Origin: Octadecabacter sp. SW4
GTDB taxonomy: Bacteria > Pseudomonadota > Alphaproteobacteria > Rhodobacterales > Rhodobacteraceae
DNA: 64,000 nucleotides
NCBI RefSeq assembly: GCF_008065155.1
Contig: NZ_CP042819.1
Location: 1,302,001 to 1,366,000 of the forward strand
Reading direction: 5' to 3'
Shown here: piece after piece, positions 18,348 to 26,047 of the stretch
How the letters are laid out: each line of letters begins with the position of its first letter
Position numbering within the stretch: the first letter of the stretch is position 1
Program-made: the position numbers and the translations under genes
Notes under the pieces: generated by a model
What the model saw: only the letters and a program-made list of their open reading frames with translations
The model's database searches: none
What the model was told of the DNA's origin: nothing

Positions 18348-18827
18348 TTACTCGTTTAGCGTGACCTGACCCTCAACCGTGGTGATGATCCGGCCTGATG
18401 CTGGGGAATAGATACTGTAATAGGTGCCACGGGACTGAACGCCCTCCTGGGCACCAGTGCCACCAATCGAGTACCAAGTACCAGCATTCCGGCCTTCTGA
18501 AACATGGGTGACGGAGGTGGCAATGATCGACCGGTCACCGTCAACATTTTCCATCAGGCAGTGTCCTTCGCCACTTGGGATACCGCGGACAATGACGAAG
18601 CTACTATTGCACGTCCAAGTCTTCGGTGGGACGTATGATGGATGTTCCGCCGTATATTCGACCAGTTCTTGCGTATTGGTCCCGGACCACAACTGAAGAT
18701 CGCCGGAGAGCGGTGTGAATGTGGAGCTCGACTGCCCCTCGGTGGTGAGTGTGAAGCGATAGGTCTCCTGCGCGGCGGCGGAAGTTGCAAGGAGCGTGAT
18801 GGCAAGTGCTGCGTGAGTCATTTGCAT
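18348..18827 (-). CDS. Hypothetical secreted protein
   Basis: The 159-residue product has a signal peptide (MQMTHAALAITLLATSAAAQ) and a mature part rich in Thr, Ser, Gly and Tyr. The mature part contains two cysteines (TWTCNSS, GHCLMEN) that could form a disulfide. I do not recognise the family. Start 18827 is chosen because GAGAAAG lies about 8 nt before it; ATG 18821 is an alternative. It stands alone between the MFS gene and ndk. Its base composition is visibly less GC-rich than its neighbours, which could mark recent acquisition. Confidence 0.6.
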   Translation of the reverse strand: MQMTHAALAITLLATSAAAQETYRFTLTTEGQSSSTFTPLSGDLQLWSGTNTQELVEYTAEHPSYVPPKTWTCNSSFVIVRGIPSGEGHCLMENVDGDRSIIATSVTHVSEGRNAGTWYSIGGTGAQEGVQSRGTYYSIYSPASGRIITTVEGQVTLNE

Positions 18828-19041
18828 AAGATGGTCTTTCTCAAAAAGGAAATACCTGCAGAGTGTTTCGCAAAACTGGCAAACACGCAACTTTTTCAAA
18901 GGAATGCAGCGCCAAGGGACGTGAGCCTGAGGCGGCAAGGGTCGTGCCCCGTCACCGGCGATATCCGCAGATCACATCTTTCCAACCCTCAGCACCCATG
19001 CTAGCAGCGCCCCAAATCATTCAACCCCTATGAGGTCCATC

Positions 19042-19464
19042 ATGGCTATCCAACGCACCTTTTCGATCATCAAACCCGACGCCACCAAACGCAACCTGAC
19101 CGGCAAGATCGCCGCCAAGTTCGAGGAGGCCGGCCTGCGCATCGTCGCCTCCAAGCGCATTCAGTTGACACTGGCCCAGGCGCAGCAGTTTTATGGTGTC
19201 CACGCCGAACGTCCCTTCTTTGATGAGCTTTGTGAATTCATGATCTCCGAACCGATCGTCGTGCAGGTTCTGGAAGGCGAAGACGCCATCGCGAAAAACC
19301 GCGAAGTCATGGGCGCCACCAACCCTGCCGATGCGGCTGACGGCACGATCCGCAAGGAATTCGCGCTCTCGATCGGCGAAAACTCGGTCCACGGGTCAGA
19401 CGCACCTGAAACCGCAGCCGAAGAAATCGCATTCTTCTTCTCGGGTCTTGAACTGGTCGGCTAA
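19042..19464 (+). CDS. ndk: Nucleoside diphosphate kinase
   Basis: Ndk transfers the gamma phosphate between nucleoside triphosphates and diphosphates through a phosphohistidine. The 140-residue protein is full length, with the N-terminal [10 protein letters not shown] and the active-site block NSVHGSD, where His117 is the phosphorylated residue. The ATG at 19042 is preceded by GAGG about 8 bp upstream; the in-frame ATG at 19030 is too early for the conserved N-terminus. Confidence 0.97.
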   Translation: MAIQRTFSIIKPDATKRNLTGKIAAKFEEAGLRIVASKRIQLTLAQAQQFYGVHAERPFFDELCEFMISEPIVVQVLEGEDAIAKNREVMGATNPADAADGTIRKEFALSIGENSVHGSDAPETAAEEIAFFFSGLELVG

Positions 19465-19855
19465 GCCACTGTCAGAGGTCAGGCAAACTGACCACCCTGA
19501 TACGTTATGACCCCGTATTGCATGCGAAAAACAAGCGGTCGCTCGCGCCTGATGTTGCGAGCGACCGTTGCGCGCCGTTTCAATTGAAAAACACAGTGAC
19601 TGAACGCATCGACACTTGCGCGGTGTCGTCGGGTATGGACGCCCCCAAGACAGGCAGTGGGACGAACCTATCACGGCGCGTTATTGCAACGCCGGTTGGC
19701 GCTCTCCTGATAATCTTCTGCCATTCTTTGCGGAACGCACCGGGATTAGGCATATCGCACGGTCGTGCCTTTTCCATAGGCGGGTGACCTCAAAAATGCG
19801 GTGGAGAATACACGTCTGAAATTGACCTTCGCGACAGGGAGTTCAATTACAGCGC
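19465..19855. other. 391-bp intergenic region between ndk and nasT with two hairpins
   Basis: No gene is recognised here. A 6-bp stem (GGTCAG / CTGACC, 19477-19493) lies just after ndk. A long perfect 11-bp stem (CGGTCGCTCGC / GCGAGCGACCG, 19536-19567, 10-nt loop) follows; neither has a T run. Short frames on both strands (for example 19580-19777 minus) give no recognisable protein. The promoter of nasTS must lie in the right part; GGGAG near 19836 could serve as its ribosome site. Confidence 0.5.
19536..19567. repeat. Perfect 11-bp inverted repeat upstream of nasT
   Basis: The arms 19536-19546 and 19557-19567 are exactly complementary and the loop is 10 nt. It extends by a G-T and an A-T pair. 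It could be a U-less terminator for ndk or the end of a lost mobile element; the sequence does not decide. Confidence 0.6.
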
Positions 19856-20440
19856 ATGGCCACCTCCTTACGCATCCTTGTTGTTGAACCGGACCCCGAC
19901 CGCGCGCGTGACATTATCGATGCACTGGCATCGGCGGGCTGGTCTGATGTCAAAGCGGTCGCGCAAATCTCAGCTCTTGAGAGGACCGTGAAAGACTTTG
20001 CGCCAGATATCGTCCTGATTGACCTGGCCAACCCTGATCGCGACACGCTTGAGCACATTTCCCACGCCACGGAATCGACAAAACGCGCAGTGGCCCTGTT
20101 TGTCGATCAGACGGACGACGCCTTGACCAAGGCGGCGCTCAATGCGGGTGTCAGCGCCTATGTTGTCGATGGTCTCAAGATGGAGCGCATCAAGTCGGTT
20201 CTGGAAACCGCGATCGCGCGGTTCGGGTTCATGCGCCAAATGCAGTCCGAACTCGATGCGGCCAAACAAGCGCTGGAAGACCGAAAGACCATTGACCGTG
20301 CCAAAGGCATATTGATGGGGCAACGCCAGATTGGTGAGGACGAGGCCTATACGTTGTTGCGAAAAACGGCGATGAGCCAAGGGCGCAAGGTGATAGATGT
20401 TGCGCACGCATTGGTTATGGCCGCGGATCTTTTGGCATGA
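19856..20440 (+). CDS. nasT: Nitrate-responsive antiterminator NasT (receiver-ANTAR)
   Basis: The 194-residue protein has an N-terminal response-regulator-like domain (1-120) and a C-terminal ANTAR RNA-binding domain (about 132-190: EDRKTIDRAKGILMGQRQIGEDEAYTLLR region). Asp56 (VLIDLA) is at the phosphorylation site, but the usual receiver Lys is replaced (AYVVDGL), as in other NasT proteins. Control is thought to come from binding NasS rather than phosphorylation. Freed by nitrate, NasT binds paired hexaloop hairpins in leader RNA and prevents termination. A fitting target is seen at 21680-21796. It overlaps nasS by 4 bp. Confidence 0.93.
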   Translation: MATSLRILVVEPDPDRARDIIDALASAGWSDVKAVAQISALERTVKDFAPDIVLIDLANPDRDTLEHISHATESTKRAVALFVDQTDDALTKAALNAGVSAYVVDGLKMERIKSVLETAIARFGFMRQMQSELDAAKQALEDRKTIDRAKGILMGQRQIGEDEAYTLLRKTAMSQGRKVIDVAHALVMAADLLA

Positions 20441-21579
20441 ATGGTGCGGTCCTGAATTGCGGGTATGTTCCGCTGGTAGATAGCGCGCCTTTGATTGTCG
20501 CCAAAGAACTCGGGTTTGCGGCGGATCACGGGCTTGCGCTTAACCTTGTGCGCCAGCCTTCCTGGTCAGCGTTGCGCGATATGCTGGCGCTGGGGTATCT
20601 GGATGCCGCACATATGTTGGCACCGATGCCCGTCGCGATGTCGCTGGGGATGGGGGGGCTTCCGGCAGAAATCGATGCCTTGATGGTTCTGTCGGTGAAC
20701 GGCACCGTCTTTGGGCTATCCAACGCGATCGCTGCGCGTGTCGGGGATGTTGCGTTTGGCGACGCAAACGCGCTTTTGGCAGCACTGACCACAACCCTGC
20801 ACGAGCCTTTACGCGTTGGTGTGCCGTTTCACCACTCCATGCACCGATTGTTGCTGTCCTATTGGACCACTGCGGCGCCGAACCCGCGCATTGAGGTCAT
20901 CACTGTGCCCCCATCGCGCATGGCGGATGCTGTGGCTGACGGTTTTGTCGATGCGTTCTGGGTTGGGGAACCTTGGGGCAGTGCCGCCGTGCAGCGCGGT
21001 GTCGCGCAGCTGATGATGACGGGGCGCGATGTCTGGCAGTTCGCCCCTGAAAAAGTCCTTGCCGCGCGGCGTGATTGGATTGAACAAAATGACGATATCG
21101 CGGCCAGATTGATGCGCGCAGTCCTACAGGCGGCAGCATGGCTGGACACGCCCAGGAACACGCCGCTCGCGGTTGAGGTTCTGGGCCGCAGCGAACACCT
21201 TAGTATGCCAATAGACCTTATCGATCCGGCATTAAGCGGGCGCATAGCGCCCAAGTTGGGGGCGGTTCCGGTCAAGGTCGATAGATTTGTGCAGTTCCAT
21301 AACCACGCCGCAAACTTTCCGTGGCGCAGTCAGGCCGCATGGATCGCGCATCAGTTGGGTGCGGATGCTGCGGGCCTGGAGCGGGCCAAAGACTGTTTTC
21401 GCTCGGATCTATACCGGAAAAACCTTGCTGATGCTGGCGCAGACATGCCCGGCGCGTCTGAAAAAGAAGAAGGGTCGTTGCAAGTTGCAACGGCTGTCGC
21501 ATCGTCGCGCGGTCAAATGATTCTTGCGCCGGATGCTTATTTTGACGGCAGGACATTTGATTTCAGCGGGCAAAGGTGA
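20437..21579 (+). CDS. nasS: Cytoplasmic nitrate/nitrite sensor NasS
   Basis: The 380-residue protein resembles the nitrate-binding proteins NrtA/NasF (compare GYVPLVDSAPLIVAKELGF with the NrtA sequence here) but has no signal peptide, so it stays in the cytoplasm. In the known NasST system it holds NasT inactive in the absence of nitrate or nitrite and releases it on ligand binding. Its gene follows nasT with an ATGA overlap, giving matched amounts of the two partners. A 243-bp leader with RNA structure separates it from nrtA. Confidence 0.9.
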   Translation: MNGAVLNCGYVPLVDSAPLIVAKELGFAADHGLALNLVRQPSWSALRDMLALGYLDAAHMLAPMPVAMSLGMGGLPAEIDALMVLSVNGTVFGLSNAIAARVGDVAFGDANALLAALTTTLHEPLRVGVPFHHSMHRLLLSYWTTAAPNPRIEVITVPPSRMADAVADGFVDAFWVGEPWGSAAVQRGVAQLMMTGRDVWQFAPEKVLAARRDWIEQNDDIAARLMRAVLQAAAWLDTPRNTPLAVEVLGRSEHLSMPIDLIDPALSGRIAPKLGAVPVKVDRFVQFHNHAANFPWRSQAAWIAHQLGADAAGLERAKDCFRSDLYRKNLADAGADMPGASEKEEGSLQVATAVASSRGQMILAPDAYFDGRTFDFSGQR

Positions 21580-21605
21580 TGAACATTTGAGCACATACTG
21601 CATTG

Positions 21606-21620
21606 CGGCAATTTTAATGC
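21606..21620 (+). promoter_or_regulatory. Possible sigma-54 promoter of the nrtA operon
   Basis: CGGCAA-N5-ATGC matches 7 of 10 positions of the sigma-54 consensus TGGCAC-N5-TTGC and keeps the invariant GG-N10-GC core. It would start transcription near 21632, just upstream of the NasT target hairpins. Nitrogen-starvation control through NtrC would suit the operon, but no clear NtrC site was found. Confidence 0.4.
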
Positions 21621-21679
21621 GGCGATGCAGAAAAAAGAATTGAAACGCCGACTCGTCTTGCGTCACGTTTAGGCCAAGA

Positions 21680-21718
21680 GGCAACGAAGCCGACACCGCA
21701 CCGCCACTGACGGGGTGC
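21680..21718 (+). ncRNA. NasT (ANTAR) target: tandem hexaloop hairpins in the nrtA leader
   Basis: Hairpin P1 is GGC-AACGAA-GCC (21680-21691). Six bases later P2 spans 21698-21718, with a 7-bp stem interrupted by one bulged G and the loop ACTGAC. Both loops are six nucleotides with A at position 1 and G at position 4, the signature of ANTAR-binding RNAs. P1 has only a 3-bp stem, which is weak. A terminator begins 16 nt downstream, as needed for antitermination. Regulator (nasT) and target lie within 2 kb of each other. Confidence 0.75.
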
Positions 21719-21733
21719 ATTTTCTCAGAGCAA

Positions 21734-21796
21734 AGCCGCTCGTTTAGACCACGGACCTCCTCCCCCGTGATCTCGACGTGCGGCTTTTTTGTTTTT
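21734..21796 (+). terminator. Leader terminator controlled by NasT
   Basis: The outer stem AGCCGC-t-CGT / ACG-t-GCGGCT (21734-21743 with 21776-21785) encloses an inner hairpin CACGG / CCGTG. It is followed by TTTTTTGTTTTT. It ends 27 bp before the nrtA start, so it would stop transcription before the operon unless NasT bound to the upstream hairpins prevents it. Confidence 0.85.
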
Positions 21797-21822
21797 CGAC
21801 AGGACCACAAAGGGACTCCAAA

Positions 21823-23193
21823 ATGAAAAAGACGTTATCCGTATTGCTTGCCACCAGCTGCCTCATTGCGCCGGCCGCCTTTGCGCAAAACCTCGATCTT
21901 GAAAAAGAGGACCTGACCCTTGGCTTTATCAAGCTGACCGACATGGCCCCCTTGGCCGTCGCCTATGAGCTTGGCTATTTCGAAGACGAGGGCTTGTTCG
22001 TCACGCTGGAGGCACAAGCCAATTGGAAGGTTTTGCTGGATGGTGTGATCAGCGGCCAACTGGATGGTGCCCACATGCTAGCCGGTCAACCATTGGCCGC
22101 CACGATTGGTTACGGCACAGAGGCGCATATCATCACGCCCTTTTCGATGGACCTGAATGGCAACGCCATCACGGTTTCCAACGAGATTTGGGACGAGATG
22201 CGTCCGAACGTGCCACTGATGGAGGACGGCCGCCCCCAGCACCCGATCAGCGCCGCCGCGCTTGCGCCTGTGGTTGAGGACTACCTTGATCGCGGTGAGC
22301 CGTTCAACATGGGCATGGTCTTTCCCGTCTCAACCCATAACTACGAAATCCGTTATTGGTTGGCCGCGGGCGGCCTTGAGCCTGGCTATTACAGCCCACA
22401 AGATATCTCGGGTCAGATCGGCGCGGATGTCTTGCTCTCGGTGACGCCTCCGCCGCAAATGCCTGCGACGATGGAAGCAGGCACGATCTATGGCTACGCC
22501 GTGGGCGAGCCGTGGAACCAGCAGGCCGTGTTCAAAGGGATCGGCGTCCCCGTCATCACCGATTACGACATGTGGAGCAACAATCCAGAAAAGGTCTTTG
22601 GCATCACCGATGAATTCGCCGAGGCCTATCCCAACACCACAATCGCGATGACCAAGGCCTTGATTCGCGCGGCGATCTGGCTTGATGAAAACGACAACGC
22701 CAACCGCGAAGAGGCAGTGGAGATTTTGGCGCGCTCTGAATATGTCGGCGCAGATGCCGAGGTCATCGCCAATTCCATGACCGGCTTCTTCGAGTTTGAA
22801 AAAGGCGATGTACGCCCTGCACCTGATTTCAACGTCTTCTTCCGCTACAATGCGACCTATCCGTTCTATTCAGACGCGATCTGGTATCTGACGCAGATGC
22901 GTCGTTGGGGCCAAATCCCTGAAACGATGCCAGATGACTGGTATTTCGAGACCGCTGCCGAGGTTTATCGCCCCGACATCTACCTTGAGGCCGCACGTCT
23001 GCTGGTTGACGAAGGCTTGGCCAATGAAGCGGATTTCCCATGGGACAGTGATGGCTTCAAAGAACCGACACCGGCCAGCGATATCATCGACGCCATTCCT
23101 TATGACGGCCGCGCGCCCAACGCCTACATCGACAGCCTGCCCATCGGCTTGAAGTCCGGCCAGACCGTCGTTGATAGCGAAATCCAAGGCTAA
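21823..23193 (+). CDS. nrtA: Nitrate/nitrite ABC transporter, substrate-binding protein
   Basis: The 456-residue protein has a Sec signal peptide ([22 protein letters not shown]) and the nitrate-binding fold of the NrtA/SsuA superfamily. It would be the periplasmic binding protein that delivers nitrate or nitrite to NrtB. The start at 21823 follows AAAGGGA and begins the signal peptide; an earlier in-frame ATG lies within the leader terminator. A strong hairpin pair follows the stop (23202-23236) and probably protects the nrtA part of the mRNA, giving excess binding protein. Confidence 0.93.
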   Translation: MKKTLSVLLATSCLIAPAAFAQNLDLEKEDLTLGFIKLTDMAPLAVAYELGYFEDEGLFVTLEAQANWKVLLDGVISGQLDGAHMLAGQPLAATIGYGTEAHIITPFSMDLNGNAITVSNEIWDEMRPNVPLMEDGRPQHPISAAALAPVVEDYLDRGEPFNMGMVFPVSTHNYEIRYWLAAGGLEPGYYSPQDISGQIGADVLLSVTPPPQMPATMEAGTIYGYAVGEPWNQQAVFKGIGVPVITDYDMWSNNPEKVFGITDEFAEAYPNTTIAMTKALIRAAIWLDENDNANREEAVEILARSEYVGADAEVIANSMTGFFEFEKGDVRPAPDFNVFFRYNATYPFYSDAIWYLTQMRRWGQIPETMPDDWYFETAAEVYRPDIYLEAARLLVDEGLANEADFPWDSDGFKEPTPASDIIDAIPYDGRAPNAYIDSLPIGLKSGQTVVDSEIQG

Positions 23194-23201
23194 TCAAACG
23201 G

Positions 23202-23236
23202 CCCCTTCGGCCTTTGCCGAAGGGGTCAGACCCCTT
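23202..23236 (+). other. Overlapping alternative hairpins between nrtA and nrtB
   Basis: Hairpin 1 has a perfect 10-bp stem (CCCCTTCGGC / GCCGAAGGGG, 23202-23225, loop CTTT). Hairpin 2 (AAGGGGT / ACCCCTT, 23220-23236) reuses its 3' arm, so they exclude each other. No long T run follows. Such structures after binding-protein genes usually stabilise upstream mRNA or partly terminate transcription. Confidence 0.75.
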
Positions 23237-23261
23237 TCAAAACCAGTAGCTGGACCCAGAT

Positions 23262-24335
23262 ATGACCGCGATTGATCCCCAGACACTTGACCAAGAAGAC
23301 CGCCGCGCCCGCCGTTTCGCGCGCATCAACAAGGCCGATGCGTGGTTTCGCGTTTTGGGTCTGTCGTGGCTCACGCCCGTTCTAAAGGCCGCAGCGGGTG
23401 ATAATCCGCGCGCGCAGATGGGTGAAATCTGGCGGCTGTTGGGGGTGCCGTTACTGGCCATCGCGATTTTCCTGATGATGTGGGCGACACTGGCCCCACG
23501 GGTGCAAACATCGCTGGGTGCCGTGCCCGGACCGGTTCAGGTCTGGGAACAGGTGGGAGAGTTGCATCAAGACGCCCTTCGCGAAGGTGAAAAAGCCACC
23601 GCCTTTTATGAACGCCAGGACGCGCGCAACGCCGAGGCCATAGCCGAAGGCAACCCCGACGCAGTTCGCGACCGGGTATATACGGGCAAACCAACGTATT
23701 ACGATCAGATATGGACCTCGATCAAAACGGTATTCTTCGGCTTTCTGATCGCGTCTATCTTTGCCATTCCACTGGGTATCGCGGCGGGTCTGTCAGTGAC
23801 GGCAAACGCCGCCCTCAACCCGCTGATCCAGATATTCAAACCTGTCTCGCCTCTGGCCTGGCTCCCGATCGTCACGATGGTGGTCTCAGCGGTCTACACC
23901 ACCAATGACGGGATGTTCTCGAAATCCTTTCTGATCTCGGCCGTGACCGTGACGCTGTGTTCGCTGTGGCCAACGCTGATCAATACGGCACTTGGTGTGT
24001 CCAGCATTGACAAAGACCTTGTTTCGGTCAGCCGCGTTCTGAAAATGAACACCTACACCAAGATCACCAAACTGGTCTTGCCGTCCGCGCTACCGTTGAT
24101 CTTTACCGGATTGCGTCTGTCGCTTGGGGTCGGCTGGATGGTGTTGATTGCGGCCGAAATGCTGGCGCAAAACCCGGGCCTGGGCAAATTTGTCTGGGAT
24201 GAGTTCCAAAACGGATCATCGCAATCGCTGGCACGGATCATGGTCGCGGTCTTTACGATTGGCATCATCGGCTTCCTCTTGGATCGCGTGATGTATGCTC
24301 TGCAATCCATGTTCACATTCTCAAACAACCGGTAG
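23262..24335 (+). CDS. nrtB: Nitrate ABC transporter permease
   Basis: The 357-residue inner-membrane protein has a first helix near residues 65-85. A hydrophilic, probably periplasmic insert of about 60 residues follows (QTSLGAVPGPVQVWEQVGELHQ onward). The standard binding-protein-dependent permease core comes next, with the EAA-like motif region (AAEMLAQNPGLGKFVWDEFQ). It forms the channel for nitrate with the fused ATPase encoded next. Start ATG 23262 lies 7 bp after a purine-poor stretch; no better start is seen. Confidence 0.92.
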   Translation: MTAIDPQTLDQEDRRARRFARINKADAWFRVLGLSWLTPVLKAAAGDNPRAQMGEIWRLLGVPLLAIAIFLMMWATLAPRVQTSLGAVPGPVQVWEQVGELHQDALREGEKATAFYERQDARNAEAIAEGNPDAVRDRVYTGKPTYYDQIWTSIKTVFFGFLIASIFAIPLGIAAGLSVTANAALNPLIQIFKPVSPLAWLPIVTMVVSAVYTTNDGMFSKSFLISAVTVTLCSLWPTLINTALGVSSIDKDLVSVSRVLKMNTYTKITKLVLPSALPLIFTGLRLSLGVGWMVLIAAEMLAQNPGLGKFVWDEFQNGSSQSLARIMVAVFTIGIIGFLLDRVMYALQSMFTFSNNR

Positions 24336-24378
24336 CCCGCGCGCAAGAAGCGTAGCGATCGCGCACAAAGGAAAAACG

Positions 24379-26043
24379 ATGAGCATTCTTTCCCTCAAAG
24401 GCGTCTCAAAAAGCTATGGTGATGTGCCGGTTTTGAAAGACATCAATCTGGATGTGGCAGCAGGTGAATTCGTGGTCATCCTCGGGTTTTCCGGCACCGG
24501 CAAGACGACACTGATCAACCTGATGGCGGGGCTGGAACCGCCCACCGCTGGTGCCGTGACGTTCAAAGGCGCGCCGATCACTGAACCGGGTCGGGAACGC
24601 GGTGTGATCTTTCAAAGCTATTCTTTGATGCCGTGGCTGACTGTGACTGGAAATGTGGCTTTGGCGGTGGATACGATGTTTCCCAACCTGGGCAGACAAG
24701 ACCGCGCTACCAAGGTTGACCACTACGTTGATATGGTCGGCCTGAGCCACGCCGCCACCCGCCGCCCTGCGGAACTTTCGGGCGGGATGCGCCAACGGGT
24801 GAACGTTGCCCGCGCCCTTGCGATGGACCCCGAAGTCCTGCTGCTGGATGAACCGCTGTCCGCGCTTGATGCGCTGACCCGCGCCAATCTGGCAGATGAG
24901 ATCGAGGCGATTTGGGACAAGGATAGAAAGACCTGCGTTCTGATCACCAATGACGTGGACGAGGCTATCATTCTGGCCGACCGCATCATTGCGCTGAACC
25001 CGGATGGCACCTTGGGCAATGAATTCAAGGTGGATATCCCGCGCCCGCGCGATCGCGTCGCGATGAACAGCGATGCCACGTTCAAAAAACTGCGCGGGCA
25101 AGTAACGAATTTTCTGATGGATGTCGGTATTGCCGCGAAGGTGGAAGGCGGACGCATATTGCCCGATGTGACACCAATCCACGCTGTTCCCGCAGTTGTC
25201 GCCAAGGCACAGGAAGGTGCGATTGAAGAAAAGTTCCTGAATTTCTCTCAACTCGACAAGGTGTATCCCACGCCCAAAGGGCCGCTGACCGTCGTTGAGA
25301 ATTTCGACCTGAAGATCAACAAAGGCGAGTTTATCTCGCTGATCGGGCATTCGGGCTGTGGGAAGTCCACCGTGTTGACAATGGCGGCAGGACTCAATGA
25401 GATTTCCAAAGGCGCCATCCGCTTGGATGGTTGGAACGTTGAAGGGGCCGACCCCGAACGCGCCGTTGTGTTTCAATCGCCCAATCTGTTCCCGTGGCTG
25501 ACCGCCAAAGAGAACGTCGCGATCGGCGTCGACAAGGTCTACCCACGCGCCTCGCAGGCCGAACGACAGGACGTGGTGGAATACTATCTTGAACGTGTGG
25601 GGCTTGCCGACAGCATGGACAAAGGGGCCGCAAGCCTCTCGAACGGGATGAAGCAGCGTGTGGGTATTGCGCGCGCCTTTGCTTTGTCGCCCAAATTGCT
25701 GTTGCTCGATGAACCCTTTGGGATGCTTGACAGCCTGACACGCTGGGAACTGCAAGAGGTCTTGATGGAGGTCTGGTCGCGCACCAAGGTCACTGCGATC
25801 TGCGTCACGCATGACGTGGACGAGGCCATACTACTGGCAGATCGTGTGGTCATGATGACGAATGGACCGCGCGCGACAATTGGCAAAATCACGGATGTAG
25901 ACCTGCCGCGCCCACGCACCCGCAAAGCGCTGCTCGAACACCCGGATTACTATGCCTACAGGCAGGAAGTGCTCGATTTTCTTGAGGCGTATGAGCATGG
26001 CGCAACGCCCAAATCAAAACCCAACGCCATCGCAGCGGAGTAA
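24379..26043 (+). CDS. nrtC: Nitrate ABC transporter ATPase, two ATPase domains in one chain
   Basis: The 554-residue protein carries two complete ABC ATPase modules. Module 1 (about 1-250) has Walker A GFSGTGKTT, signature LSGGMRQR and Walker B LLLLDEP. Module 2 (about 285-540) has GHSGCGKST, LSNGMKQR and LLLLDEPFGMLD. Cyanobacteria use separate NrtC and NrtD, with NrtC carrying an extra binding domain; here both ATPases are fused and that domain is absent. The switch histidine is present in module 2 (VTHDVDEA) but is Asn191 in module 1 (ITNDVDEA), pointing to one weak ATP site. The start follows AAAGGA. Confidence 0.92.
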   Translation: MSILSLKGVSKSYGDVPVLKDINLDVAAGEFVVILGFSGTGKTTLINLMAGLEPPTAGAVTFKGAPITEPGRERGVIFQSYSLMPWLTVTGNVALAVDTMFPNLGRQDRATKVDHYVDMVGLSHAATRRPAELSGGMRQRVNVARALAMDPEVLLLDEPLSALDALTRANLADEIEAIWDKDRKTCVLITNDVDEAIILADRIIALNPDGTLGNEFKVDIPRPRDRVAMNSDATFKKLRGQVTNFLMDVGIAAKVEGGRILPDVTPIHAVPAVVAKAQEGAIEEKFLNFSQLDKVYPTPKGPLTVVENFDLKINKGEFISLIGHSGCGKSTVLTMAAGLNEISKGAIRLDGWNVEGADPERAVVFQSPNLFPWLTAKENVAIGVDKVYPRASQAERQDVVEYYLERVGLADSMDKGAASLSNGMKQRVGIARAFALSPKLLLLDEPFGMLDSLTRWELQEVLMEVWSRTKVTAICVTHDVDEAILLADRVVMMTNGPRATIGKITDVDLPRPRTRKALLEHPDYYAYRQEVLDFLEAYEHGATPKSKPNAIAAE

Positions 26044-26047
26044 GAAC

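Noticed and set aside
21698-21718. GCACC...GGGTGC arms read as an NtrC binding site
   Set aside because: NtrC sites are near TGCACC-N5-GGTGCA; here the arms are too far apart, and the segment lies downstream of the likely transcription start. Its loop fits the ANTAR hexaloop rule instead.
24406-25812. 468-codon minus-strand frame across nrtC
   Set aside because: It mirrors a well-supported double ATPase gene and shows no family motif.
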